Under the pieces are notes generated by a model that was given only the letters and a program-made list of their open reading frames with translations, did no database searches and was not told where the DNA came from. From contig OZ020517.1 in the NCBI GenBank assembly GCA_963971425.1, positions 870,501 to 934,500 on the forward strand: a DNA stretch of 64,000 bases. The letters are read 5' to 3'. The stretch comes from Bryoerythrophyllum caledonicum (Eukaryota > Streptophyta > Bryopsida > Pottiales > Pottiaceae). A program made the position numbers and the translations under genes. Positions 1 to 10,813 of this stretch are shown here, piece by piece; the stretch's first letter is position 1, and the number at the start of each line of letters is the position of its first letter.

Positions 1-1386
1 AGTTCACAGCATGTTTCCAAGAGTAACACTCAACGGCAAAGTCACTCCTTCACGGACAGAATCAGACGATTCAAAACTTGCATGCCAATCACTACTGTAC
101 TGATATGGGCCCATTGTAGAACTGCACTAATAAAGATTCTTCCCATATGGCCTCTTCTCTAAATATAGACTAGTACAGGTCTGAAGCAATTCAGTTATGT
201 ACAAGAGTTTGTGTACTGTAGGGTATGTGGTATAAGCTCCTGTTATTGGTGGGTACAACAAGTAATACATGTGGACAAATTCCAAATAACCAGAATTTGG
301 TCCAGCAATGTGGGATGGTAACACCTTTAGCGATGAATAATACCCTGTGACTACAAATTCAGAATCACAAGTGATCATGATGAATAGAATAGTAGGAGTG
401 GTAGGTGCTGCAAAAGTTGTCCTCATTCAACACTTTTCCAGCAAATGTCTACCCTCGAGAGGGGGAGTAGTTCTATACTACTAAACCTATGTCTGGTGGA
501 CATGGATTTAGTGGTGGAACAAACACATACTTTATTCACTTCGCCCGCCCCCTCTTTTGGGACCGGAGTTCTTCTTCTTCTTTTACAGCAACCATTTTGG
601 CAAAAAATATTTAGAAATAACTTGAACAGTGACATTCTGGTACCAATTCTCCATGTTTAAAAAGAAAAAACCAAAACAAATTCAAAAATCTATATATGCA
701 TAAAGAGAGGAAAATTAAGTAAAAACAATTTTTTTATTTTTGGAATGATCATAGTTTGAACTTTAAAAAAATAAAATGTTCAACATTATTGTTCTTTGAA
801 TTGACCCCATTGATTAGAAGATTATAGCGTTTGAAGCAAAATAAAACCTTTTTTTTCCCCATGATAAAGAAGATCAATAGTTTTAACTCCCTATGGTATT
901 TTATTTTATACTCCAAAAAGGTCTAGGTCTAGATCTGTTAACCCATACGATTTATGTAATGTTGTTAGGTACAAAAGAATTACCCAATTCAAATTTAGTG
1001 AGCTTCCTCTACAACAACCATGTTTTTTCATACTTGTTGTAAAGAGAGGTTGTTATAATGAAGGGAGTTTGGTTTAGAAATGTGCAAAGGTACTTGGCAA
1101 GCTAGCTGTTATATATGAGAATGACGGTTGTAGTAAATGCTATCATGGAGAGAGCTGACTGTAGCACCAAATTTTTGTTCTAAGGAAGATCGATGAACAC
1201 AACAAATCGGAAGTTACAACCAATATCAAATAAGCGAAAAATATACACAAACACAACTATGCCTAGCACACCTTCAAGGAAAAAAGAGTAAATCACACTA
1301 AAGTCAAGCGTTTTGCACTTCACAAGGGGAGAATCAACGAGTGCAAATGTAGCATAGGAAGTATGTCAATATCTTTAGGAACATAG
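1..1386. other. AT-rich intergenic, no gene recognised
   Basis: Only short ORFs without family features are present on either strand. The one structured piece is the terminal-repeat copy at 445-584, listed separately. The rest is low-complexity AT-rich DNA with A/T runs. Confidence 0.6.
445..584 (+). repeat. Solo copy of the Tc1-like element's long terminal repeat
   Basis: About 140 bp, from a tgtctaccctcgagaggggg start to a gagttcttcttcttctttt end. It matches, in the same orientation, the repeat at 1387-1514, and in inverted orientation the repeat at 3691-3835. All three share the block order CTCGAGAGGGGGAGTAGTTC, then a TCCGGTGGACATG-like block, then TTTATTCAC, a GACCGG block and a CTT run. 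No transposase lies between it and the next copy, so it is a solo end or the remnant of a deleted neighbour. Confidence 0.7.
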
Positions 1387-3835
1387 TGTCTATCCTCGAG
1401 AGGGGGGAGTAGTTCCATACTACTAAATCATGTCCGGTGGACATGGACTTAGTGGTGGAACGAACAGACACTTTATTCACGCCGACCCTTCAGGACTGGA
1501 GTTCTTCTTCTTCTCAATATCTTTACTAATGAAACAACATCACTTACAAACACAGACTATTACTACCACTCTCTAAACTCACTCACAAAGCTTGACTTGA
1601 CAAAGATGTCAAGTCAAGGACGTGCACGCCGCTATACGCACACGCATAGAATCTTAACAGATTAAATCCATCTGTTGGATGAATATGGTGCATCGGCCGC
1701 ACTTCTAACACACACATATAGATTAGTTACAACTAATCTATGCAAAGAAACCACAAAAAGTGGTGACGCCCCCGATGCCACATCGTATGACAAAATGTGG
1801 ATAGCACCAAATTCAAAAGTTAGCGTCTCTTGTATATCATATAACACGATAATTGAAATTTAATATATATATCGTCTCTTGTATATCATATAACAAAATA
1901 TTAAAAATTGGAATTATAAATAAAATTGTGTAGGTATATAATACATGACCATTATATCAACATTAAATATTTTTCTTTTTATTTATTTATTAAAAACCAA
2001 ATAAATATTTAACTTCAAAGAACAATAGATTCTCTAAGAAATATGAATTGTGATTATATTACATATACTTTCTCTATTTATAGATGCTTATACAGAATAA
2101 TATCTCAAAAGAATCAAACTACAAGTATTGTAGATACAATATTTTATTTTATTTTTCCATTGATATGAATGAAACAAACAAACAAAAATTTACTATTTCT
2201 GTTGAAATTAACTGAAAATTATTTATGTGACTATAAATTTGTTATTATGTTTCAAAGATAAGGTAATGCACTTATATTCATGTATTTTATCCTCTAAAGA
2301 ACCAAAATAACGAGGTGGGCTTTTGCAAATCTCCCAACACATTGTCACGGTTGCAATTTTAATTTCTAGTTCTTGAAATATTCTATGAAAAGCATGAAGG
2401 TTGGTAAGAGCTACAGTGACAAACAAAATCGAGTACAAAATTTGAAGTGCCAACTTTCAAGATCATTACAAAGATTTCAATGATTGCTTTATAAATTTGA
2501 AAGTTGCATGGAACAATACACATAGTCTTGTACACATGTGCAAAGTTGCACATCAAATTGATAACTAAACATCCTTCTACAAAGTCAAATCAACAACTAT
2601 ATTTTGTATTCAGTATTGTTCAAAGAAAATCTACAAACTTCAATATTTAGTCCAGTAACCTATATTTGCTTCCAAAACAGCTAAAATCCTTTTTGGCATA
2701 CTTTTGTATAGTTTTTAACAATCTTCTACATCAAAACTAGGGTAAATACAACAAACATTCTCCCACAATTCTTGAACACCTCTTGGCCTTGGAGTGACTT
2801 GGCTTAAACGCTACTTGAGAAGGGCCCTAAAATGTTCAATTGGATTCAAATTTGGGGATCGAGCTGGCCATTGAAGGAGCTGAAATGGCTTTGAAGAGAG
2901 CCAAAATTGAACACTTTTTGCCGTATGTTTGGGATCATTATCATGTTGAGAAACCACCTTAGTAGGATCTAAGTTGTAATTCTGTATGGTACCTTGCAAG
3001 TAGGTTTCTAAATTTTTTTGTACAAGTGTTGCTCCATCCTACCTTCAATTTGATACCAAGCACGCGACCTAAAAGCAGTCATACAACCCCAAATCATGAT
3101 TGAACCACCACCATGTTTGACAATTTGACTAACAAGTTTAGGTCCAGGTCGTTCTCCTTCTCTCAACCAACACCAAGATCTACCATCTGAGTTTATTAGG
3201 TTAATCTTTGTCCCATCACTGAAAATAACCGTCTCCAATCATCAACGGTCCAATTTTTGTATTTATGAGCAAAACTCAACCTTGCAAGAACATGTCTTTT
3301 GGCAAGTAGAGGCTTCTTTTGTTGCACACAAGCACCCAAACCAGCTTCTCTCAAAGCACGCCTCAAGGTGATGTCTGAGAAGTATTTACCTGTTTTTTCT
3401 CGAAGTTGTTTTGCAGCTGCACTTGCTGTTTTGAGACCACCAGCAGTGACAAGGTGCACCCCAAGTCGCTTCTCTTGCTCTCCTAAAACCTTTAGACGTC
3501 CTCCTCTTCGCTTTTCTATTTCACCACTAATCTCCCTCCTCATATGAGCTACTGAAGACTGACTCATTCCGAGCGAGTCTGCAACTTTTCTTGTAGAAAC
3601 ACCACTTCTAAGTTGCACCAATGCTTGGTGCTTCAATGATTCACACAACCGAGGCATAGAGATACAATTGACAAATCAACTCTCATTATAGTAGAAGAAG
3701 AAGAAGAAGAAGAACGCCGGTTCCATAAAGGGGACCGGCGTGAATAAAGTGTCTATTCATTCCACTACTAAGACCATGCCCACCGGACAAGGAATTAGTA
3801 AGTTGGAACTACTTCCCCCTTTCACTTTAGATAGT
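1387..3835 (-). mobile_element. Tc1/mariner (DD34E) transposon with ~130-145 bp inverted terminal repeats
   Basis: Two inverted copies of a 130-145 bp repeat (1387-1514 forward, 3691-3835 reversed) flank a Tc1-like transposase on the minus strand (3657 to about 2645). Both ends lie beside a TA dinucleotide, the target used by this superfamily. Total length is about 2.45 kb, longer than a minimal 1.6 kb Tc1. The extra 1.1 kb between the left repeat and the transposase end is AT-rich and holds a fragment (about 2288-2410) resembling the start of the TTAA elements at 29.2 and 45.8 kb, so something probably inserted there. The outer ends of the two repeats differ at many positions, which suggests an old copy. 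Confidence 0.7.
2645..3657 (-). pseudogene. Tc1-like DD34E transposase, frameshifted
   Basis: Starts at an ATG (3657) with MPRLCESLKHQALVQL, followed by a helix-turn-helix (STRKVADSLGMSQSSVAHMR) and a second recognition-helix region, as in Tc1 and pogo relatives. The catalytic core lies in three pieces in different frames (3657-3196, 3238-3008, 2999-2811 and downstream), so at least two frameshifts are present. The first Asp is in IFSDGTKINL, the second in VSQHDNDPKHTA, and the Glu in NLNPIEH; 34 residues separate the second Asp from the Glu, the DD34E spacing. The usual tail (LYKSMPKRI, then TKY) is readable to about 2645. Total length would be about 335 residues, normal for Tc1. It cannot make a full protein as it stands. 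Confidence 0.85.
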
Positions 3836-4794
3836 ACACAACAAGAGCAACACAATAAACAAAAAAATCGCCCTCAAATCTTGCAACAAAGAGTGCACAA
3901 TGAAATTTCGAAATTCAGCAAGAAGAAGCAACTAAAACTGAGTACGCACGTCTGTGTGCTTCTACAACACTTTTCTCAGAAACCCTACCTCAAATGATAA
4001 TGAGATTTTTCATTCATGTAGAGGACTAGATGAATACACACAATGAAAAAGTAATTCTATCAATCGACTTATGTGTCAGTTGGAAGGATCAATGAACTAC
4101 GAGTGTTCATATTTTGTTCTCGGTTTTGTTTGTCACTGTATGTGGAGATATAACTTTTATGCTCATGACCTACAGAAAAAATGAAGGCCATCTTTCAAAA
4201 CATTTATCAAGGGTGGACATGCTAGGCAACTTAATTTTTTTTGCTAAAACCCTCAATATATTACAAGAAAGTATATATTTGAGGTTTTCAAAAAATTAAA
4301 AAAAGTTTTATAATGTAAAATATTTGCTACAAAGACGAGTAAAAGTTCTTACATTTTTTGGGCGAGGTGCAAGAAGTAATCTCATTTCCCTACAAAAACT
4401 AGAGATCTTCATTTGATTTGTCATCTGATTATATACTCTTCAAGAAGAAGCATCAACCTTTCATTTAACCATTGGATATTTCAACTTATACAAAATTGGA
4501 TTTTGACACCCATTCCAGGAACTTCAAATCTTTCCAATTTCAACTTACAATACACATTCTGAGATTTTTATTTTTTATTTTGATGATTTGGAAACCTTAT
4601 TTATGCTTTATAGACTGAAAAACATTAGATAATTCAGCTTACAAATGAAAATAGTGAACAAAGTGGATGATAATGATTGAGAGTTGGTGGCTCAAGGTAG
4701 ACCAAAGCATCTAAGCCAAGAGCAGCACCACTAGTTCGCAAACCTGGTGAACGTTGAATAGGCGATTTTTTTACTATTTGTAGAGTTTGCCCGG
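3836..4794. other. AT-rich intergenic, nothing recognised
   Basis: No ORF with family features and no clear repeat boundary on either strand. Confidence 0.5.
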
Positions 4795-5065
4795 ACCTTT
4801 CTCCACCGGCGCCGAGTCACGACCTCAACAACTTGAAGTAACTTTGACATTGGAGCAACTTCGGGTAAGAATAAACCAAACTTTGTAGCAACTTCGATCA
4901 ATTGCAAGCAACCGGTGAGCGGGTTCCGGGCCGCTGCACTCACAGTAGCGGACCGATCGGAGGCTTGCCTGCCGGGATTGCACCCCGGTGGAGCGCTTGC
5001 CGAGGCACCACCCCTCTTTGTCCGCCAGCCTTGCGGATGGGTGGGGATGGTCCAAGGACTAGTCA
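4795..5065 (-). other. GC-rich island in AT-rich DNA; possible SINE-like repeat
   Basis: A sharply GC-richer stretch. On the minus strand a block reading GGGTGCAATCCCGG resembles a degenerate Pol III B box (GGTTCRANNCC) and lies about 35 bp after a TGGTGCCTCGGCAAG block vaguely like an A box. The ORFs across it show no known domain. A tRNA-derived SINE is one reading; a scrap of captured gene is another. I could not find a second copy in this window. Confidence 0.25.
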
Positions 5066-5477
5066 CTGATTTAAAGTAGAACAACCCAAATCTAACCTCT
5101 GACCCAATACCACCTATTTTTATACCCTTATCAAAGTTCAAAGAGGAAATACACGTTATGGTTGAATGACGTATGCATTGACCAATGAATTCCAATAATG
5201 TTATGACAATCTACATTTTTGTTCCTACAATATAGGATCACAAGTCGTTTTTGGAATATCCCACCTTAGAAGAAGGAGAACAATGGAAGTTTAGTGGATT
5301 TAGGCCTAACACAAATGGCCTTACTTTTATCTACTAAGATGCCAAAAGATAAATAAATTCCATTAATTAAGCATGTATGTCACAAATTTCATCCAATTAA
5401 AATGATCTTCATCCATACACGTCCATCATACTACTAAAATCACAATCCGCTCAGTGAATCACGCAACGATTAATTGT

Positions 5478-5582
5478 GCAGTCAACCGTGCAGTGAACTA
5501 TAGGAACGGTGCAGTCAACCGCGCAGTTAATTGCGCAGCCAACCGCGTAGTTAATTGCGCAGCCAACCGCGTAGTGAATCAT
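5478..5582 (+). repeat. 12 bp minisatellite inside the Helitron
   Basis: Alternating 12-mers of the types GCGCAGTTAATT and GCGCAGCCAACC, with variants (GTGCAGTCAACC, GCGTAGTTAATT). About eight units, with one short interruption near 5505-5515, directly after the 5' end of the Helitron. Confidence 0.8.
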
Positions 5583-5899
5583 GTTAGTTTTTTTTTAATA
5601 TAGTTTGTAATATTAAAACTACATTGGACTAATGTGTTGCAAAGCATTAGCTTGAGTTTTTGGGTGTGACAAATTTGCATTTGTGTATTGCAATTTGTGC
5701 TCTTGATTACAAATTTGATGTTCAAAATATTTTTTGAGTTAAGCACTAAAAGATTGAACTGTAAATTATGAGCTGTAAACTTGGAGTGAAAAAGTTGTGA
5801 GGTTGGAGTTGTGGTCTTGGAGGTTGGCATACAAAGTTGGAGTTGCAAAATTGCATATTCGAGTTGTGGAGATTGGAATTACAAGTTTTGAGGTGAGAT

Positions 5900-6075
5900 T
5901 GCAAGTTTTGAGATTGTGATTGCAAATTGAGTTTGTCGGTGTGTGAATTTGAGATTGTAATTGCAAATTGAGTTTGTGGATGTGTGAATTTGAGATTGTA
6001 ATTGCAAGTTGAGTTTGTGGGTGTGTGAAATTGAGATTGTAATTGTAAATTGAGTTTGTGGGTGTGTGAAATTTG
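5900..6075 (-). repeat. 41 bp minisatellite inside the Helitron
   Basis: Units start with GTGTGAATTTGAGATTG at 5941, 5982, 6023 and 6064, an exact 41 bp spacing. The unit continues with TAATTGCAAATTGAGTTTGTGG. The frames stay open because the unit has few stop triplets on the minus strand, giving Asn/Gln/Thr-rich peptides that I do not regard as genes. The flanking sequence (GCAATTTGTG, then CTTGATTACAAATTTGA) also occurs on both sides of the array (about 5687-5722 and 6087-6140). Confidence 0.85.
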
Positions 6076-6431
6076 CATTTGTTTGTTGCAATTTGTGTTT
6101 ATCCAAAATAAATTTGGAACTCTTGATTACAAATTTGACGTTCATAACATTTTTAAAATTCCATGTTAAAATGCAAAAAATCTAAAACCTAATTTTTTTT
6201 CTATTCTATTCTATTACATTATTAAAATTCATGAATAGGTTTCAAAGACATATTTCTATTTTATGTAGATTGTTGTTACCTTTCTTTTTTTATATCTTGT
6301 GATATAAAAACTACATTAAAATGGTTGAACTAATGCGTTGCAAAGCAAGCGTCAACTGCTAGTTTAAAAACTAAAATTTAACCAAAAAAGACATTTCAAA
6401 GTTAAATCTAAAAAGAAAAAGAAAATATCCG

Positions 6432-7383
6432 TTAACCCCTAAATTTCCAAAGGTCCCTTGAGGGAGGATTCACTGTTTGGGTAGGTTCATACGGTGTCAA
6501 TTTATTAAAAAAATTCTTTGAATTTTTTTACCATAAATGGAAATTACTAAAAGCTTTGTGTGAGTCCAACATTTTCCTCAATCTGACATTTAATGAAAAA
6601 GTTACAGGGTTTTGAAATTCAAATAAGAGAGCAAGCACGTTGGGCAGCTCAAAACTTTTGCTAGGACACTTAATTGAATGTGAGATTTTTCATACCAACA
6701 TATATTATTATTTCCTTTCATATTGTCAAAAAAAATTCTTGTCTTTAGTGATTAATAGCATACTAATCCAAGTCAAACATTTTTACACATTGTTGCACAT
6801 TGTTGGGCAAGGTACCAAAAAAGTTTCTTCCTTTCCATATAAAACTTAGAGATCTTCATATCTTTCTACTTTTATTTTTCCCACAACATTATGTGGTGTA
6901 AGCGTTCTTACTGGCCACTCAGATTCTCATTCTAAAACATATTAAGTTCACCAAAAAATATTACTTGAATTGACAAATTTTAAACCTCCACTCCTTGCAC
7001 AATTTTTTTTTAATATGCTACATCCTTCCTTTACATCTAAAAATTGATGTGCAAGGAACTAATATCACGCTTAACATGATGGTATTGGATTTAGACCTTG
7101 TGTAGTGCAAAAATTGCACACCAAGTGAAGTCAAAGTTTGTTGATCCACAAAACGTTGGGAAGAAAATGAACCGTTTTCTATACTTCAAACACTATAATC
7201 TTTCAATGAGTGCAGTCATAATTTATGAAGTTATGTGAGTATGTTACTTGATAAGTCTTTATTGAGATCCTATGGTTAAAACTACAAATACAAGTATTTT
7301 GTTTCTTCCTTACTCATTGCACTAAAACGAGCAATTTTAAAGTGTTATTTTTGGTGAAATTGTCAAAGAAATATAGGGGTTAA
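6432..7383 (+). mobile_element. TTAA-flanked MITE-like element, copy A (family 1)
   Basis: Begins TTAACCCCTAAA and ends TATAGGGGTTAA, with TTAA on both sides. The interior matches the copies at 8201-9164, 28094-28785, 29202-30053, 31324-32252, 37062-38014 and 45783-46719: shared blocks include ATCTTCATATTTTTCACTTTTTATTTT-like, CCTCCACTCCTTGCAC and AACACTATAATCTTTCAATCCGTG. No transposase gene is present. Confidence 0.8.
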
Positions 7384-7489
7384 GATTAAAAATAAACAAA
7401 TTCAATGAAGAAAAAGACCTAAAATTTTAAAGATGGAGAAAATCGGCATTTGACTCCATACACGCAAATATAGAGATCACTAAAGGGTA

Positions 7490-8013
7490 TTAAACCTTAA
7501 ACGTTGGAGCAGCCAATAAGTGGGTGCCTGGATGACATTTTGAGAATGATTATCCTTGAAAACGATTGTTTTTCATTCAATTCTTTTTGTGGAGAGTTCA
7601 ATACTTGAATGAGTAAGTATTAGATAAATATTAAAATCGGATAAGTTATTGCAATTCAAACTTTGGGCCTGTAACCAATTCTCTAATTTAGATACACACG
7701 GAAGTTTAATTTATGCCACAAGTTTTGTCACTACAATGTACACCTTTGATGAAATTTTCAAATTTTTTTTAACATACTTTGAATTTGATATGAACTTTCT
7801 TCACTTTTTCTTCAAAAAATCACAATAAATTCACATTTTCCGAATTTTTTGGTGATTTTTGTGACATGAACAAATGTGATCTCATCTCTAAGAATGAAAT
7901 AAAAAAAATTCCACTTATATTTGATGAAAAATCAGAGCACAAAGTAGAATGGAAATTGGGGTTGATTCCACGGTCATAAGGCTCCGTCCTCTAAGGGATA
8001 AATCCAGAGGTGT
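7490..8013 (+). mobile_element. TTAA-flanked element, family 2, copy R1
   Basis: Starts TTAAACCTTAAACGTTGGAG and ends CCGTCCTCTAAGGGATAA. It aligns along most of its length with 11600-12325 and 13370-13890: shared blocks are AATTGCAATTTA, ATAACC, ACAAGTTTTGGCACT, ATGTACACCTTTGATG, TCACTTTTTCTTC and TGTGATCTGATC. The left half is shorter than in R2. No coding capacity. Confidence 0.6.
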
Positions 8014-8200
8014 CGGTGCCTTTTGATGGGCACCAGTCCAACTCAACACTGTCCTTTTGACGCCAGAATACGTAAAGAACACAATGAATGGCCATTCTCT
8101 GATACGACAAATATCCATATCGTACATTTTACGGTACAGCCAGGATGGGTTTTGTTTACCGTATTTGACCTCATTTTCTCTACTCTACCAAAGGACCATA

Positions 8201-9164
8201 TTAACCCCTACGGTACCGTCACAGTTTTACACCAAAATCACTCCAAAATTGTTGGATTCTAGTGCAATGAACAAAGAAGGAAACAAAAAAAATTATTTCT
8301 AATTTTGACCATAGGATCTCTATAAAAACTTATTAAGTAACATGTTAAGAAAATTTCATAAACTTTGACCGCACGGATTGAAAGATTATAGTGTTTGAAG
8401 TCAAGCAAATGGTTCATTTTCTTCCCTGCGTTCAATGGATCAGTAAAGGATCAGCAGACTTTGACTTCACTTGGTGTCAAATTTTTGCACTACACAAGGT
8501 CTAAATCCATTACCATCTTGTTAAGAATGATGTTAGCTCCTTGTACACCAATTTTTAGAGGTAGAGGACGGGTGTAGCATAATCAAACAATTGTGCAAGG
8601 AGTGGAGGTTCAAAATTTGCCAATTCACACTTTAATATTTTCTGAACTTAATATGTTTTAGATTGATAATCTGAATGGTCAATAAGAATGTTTACACCAC
8701 ATATTGTTGTAGAAAAAATAAAAAGTGAAAAATATAAAGATATATAGGTTTTATGTGGAAAAGAAGAAGTTTTTTTGGTACCTTGTCTAACAATGAGTGA
8801 CAATGTGTGAAAATGTTTGACTTTGGTTGGTGTGCTATTTTTCACTAAAGACTAGAACTTGTTTTTGACAAAATGAAGGAAAACAATATTACTTGCAAGT
8901 ATTGAAAATCTCACATTCAATAGAGTGTCCTAGCAAAAGTTTTTGGAGGTGCCCGAGGTGCTCGCTCTCTCCATTTGAAATTCAAAACCCTATAACTTTT
9001 TCATCAAATGTGCACTTTAGGAAAAAAAATGTTTTCCCACTAACTTCTTGGTAATGCCTTTTTGAAGTAAAAAATTCAAAAAAGAATGTTGGAAATTGAC
9101 ATGATAGGAACCTAACCAAACTTCCAAAAAGCCCATTTTTGACACTTGATCTTTTAGGGGTTAA
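8201..9164 (-). mobile_element. TTAA-flanked MITE-like element, copy B (family 1)
   Basis: Inverted relative to copy A. TTAA (8201-8204) is followed by CCCCTACGGTACC; the other end is GATCTTTTAGGGG followed by TTAA (9161-9164). It contains the family blocks in reverse order, including GTGCAAGGAGTGGAGG and ACTTTGACCGCACGGATTG. Confidence 0.8.
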
Positions 9165-9673
9165 TTGGCTGGACAACATGGAACGTTTTTGGCCCAGGCA
9201 GAGAAACTTGGGTAGGGCAAAGCTGGGCGGGTTGCCCGAAATGTTAGTTGCCGGGCTCGGGTTAGAGCAACCCGAGTAGTTTGGTCGTTGTCGCCCCTGA
9301 ACGGGGCTTTCTGTGCATAAAATTAGTAAATCGGAATGTGTTGAGGGACAACGCCCCTACAGCTCACGACCATGCCATGCCCTCCAAACCCAACTTGATT
9401 TTTTCATCTTTATACATGACCACACTCCCTAACGTGTACATCACATGATGATGTGGACCACTCTTGTGGCACCATGATGAATGAACAACAACACAATGAA
9501 CAATTTAGAGCAAGAAGGAGCGTAGTGAAAAATGCTCTATCTATCCAGGGAGATACTGAAATTTTTTAGAGTGTCAAAGAGAGTTATTCCTGCAAAAACC
9601 TTGTTCAGTGTTGCAAGCAATTTTTTTCAAGGTCAATTTATTAGCTTATCTCGAGGTCAGTTTCCGATGCAAA
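9165..9673. other. Intergenic between elements
   Basis: No gene seen. A short GC-rich hairpin (CTCGGGTT, AGAGC, AACCCGAG) lies near 9256-9277. A GAGGTCAGTTTCCGATGC block at 9653-9670 recurs as AAGGTCAGTTTCCGACG at 10257-10273, on the other side of the MITE. Confidence 0.5.
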
Positions 9674-9676
9674 TAA

Positions 9677-10220
9677 GGGCCGCTTCACACTATGCCCAAG
9701 TCGAGTGACCGTCCGTCAAAATGAGTAGCCAAACTTATGGCGAGAGGCCAATTTTTTCTGCCAAAAAAATACATTAAATAATACAGATTGAAGGTTTGGC
9801 CGGTCGTGGTCTGAAGCTCCAAAGGCCAAGTCCAAAGTCCAAACCCCATATCATTACGCCAAAAAAAATTCAGCCCATAAAAATCATCCAATAAGAATCA
9901 GCCAAAAAAAAATCAACCAAAAAAATGAGCCAAAAAAATTAGCCCAGAAATTAACGGTCTAGATCTTGTCAGTTTTTTATTATTTTTTTCAAAAATTCGA
10001 CAGACTCTCGATTGTCGACTAAAATGGGCGACCCCAAGTTTTGCTCGAGAGGCCGTTGCTTTGGCGCCAAAACAACCCAAAAGTGTTGCCATGTAGGACA
10101 ACGGCCTTTGGAGTTTGGGCACAAGTGTGAAGGCCCAAAGGCCGGACTTTGGCCATTCAAGCAATCTCATTGGTGGAAATCGACGACCACTCGACTTGGC
10201 CACCAAGTGTGAAGCGGCCC
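9677..10220 (-). mobile_element. PIF/Harbinger-type MITE, copy M2, with TAA target duplication
   Basis: Terminal inverted repeats GGGCCGCTTCACACT at the left and AGTGTGAAGCGGCCC at the right, flanked by TAA on both sides (9674-9676 and 10221-10223). TWA duplications and GGGCC-type termini are the hallmarks of PIF/Harbinger MITEs. The 544 bp interior matches M1 (13998-14562) in inverse orientation and includes runs of TTTTTTGGCTAA-like units. The long ORFs here and in M1 encode the same peptide only because both are copies of one MITE. Confidence 0.9.
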
Positions 10221-10223
10221 TAA

Positions 10224-10813
10224 GCAATTGTTCTTCAAGGTCATTTTTGCTCATTTGAAGGTCAGTTTCCGACGATTGCTAGCGATGCTTTTAGCGCCGA
10301 CATGAGACGGACTTTTTCCAGGGGTGGGCAGGGCAGCTGCAGCCGTCTGTCTCCTAGGCTACTTTGGCCGCTCCCTAAATGAATCCCAAATTTGCTCTCT
10401 ATCAGGGTTGTTGTTTAAATTAATCCCAAATTTGCTCTCTATCAGGGTTGTTGTTTAGATCGTCCCATGCTAAATGAGGCTCTTGGTGCGTCGAGGGTTT
10501 CTCAATCGAGTAAAGTAAATCTCTCGCCCTGCAATGAAAGTGAGAAAGGGGCAGAGCGACAACACATGAAATGAGTGCATCCAGGAAAGGAGGAACAGGA
10601 AGGAGCTGATGAAGTTGCCCCGTTCAGGAATAAAGTTCTCGTTTCATGGAAAAGTTCTCGTTTATTTTGATGGAAGGTCAATGTACAAGTTTATTTTTAT
10701 TTTTATCAAGTTTGTCATTAATGAATTGATCAACATTGGAGATTAAGGTTACGGCCACCAAAGCAATGTGGACGTCAAAGCTTTGATGTCCACGTCCTTT
10801 GATGTCCACTTGC
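10224..10813. other. Intergenic with a 40 bp tandem duplication
   Basis: AATCCCAAATTTGCTCTCTA with its following sequence is repeated exactly at 10382 and 10422 (40 bp period). No gene recognised. Confidence 0.6.

Larger units (their letters stand above)
5426..6362 (+). mobile_element. Non-autonomous Helitron (937 bp)
   Basis: The left end reads TCATACTACTAAAATCAC, close to the TCTATACTAYTA starts of plant Helitrons. The right end is CTAG (6359-6362), preceded by a short GC-bearing hairpin at 6336-6351 (CGTTGC, AAA loop, GCAAGCG with one bulge) about 7-8 nt upstream. The base before the left end is A (5425) and the base after the right end is T (6363), i.e. insertion between A and T with no target duplication, as Helitrons do. 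It carries no Rep/helicase gene, only two tandem arrays (5478-5582 and 5900-6075). Confidence 0.75.

Noticed and set aside
4825-5195. Minus-strand ORFs over the GC-rich island as a gene
   Set aside because: Composition looks biased by GC content, frames overlap in several registers and no domain is visible.
5746-6145. Asn/Gln/Thr-rich ORFs on the minus strand
   Set aside because: They are translations of the 41 bp minisatellite; every frame repeats the same peptide and no start or splice context is present.
9685-9891. ORF whose peptide reappears at 14348-14554, suggesting a conserved protein
   Set aside because: Both are the same MITE in two orientations; conservation is that of the element, not of a gene.
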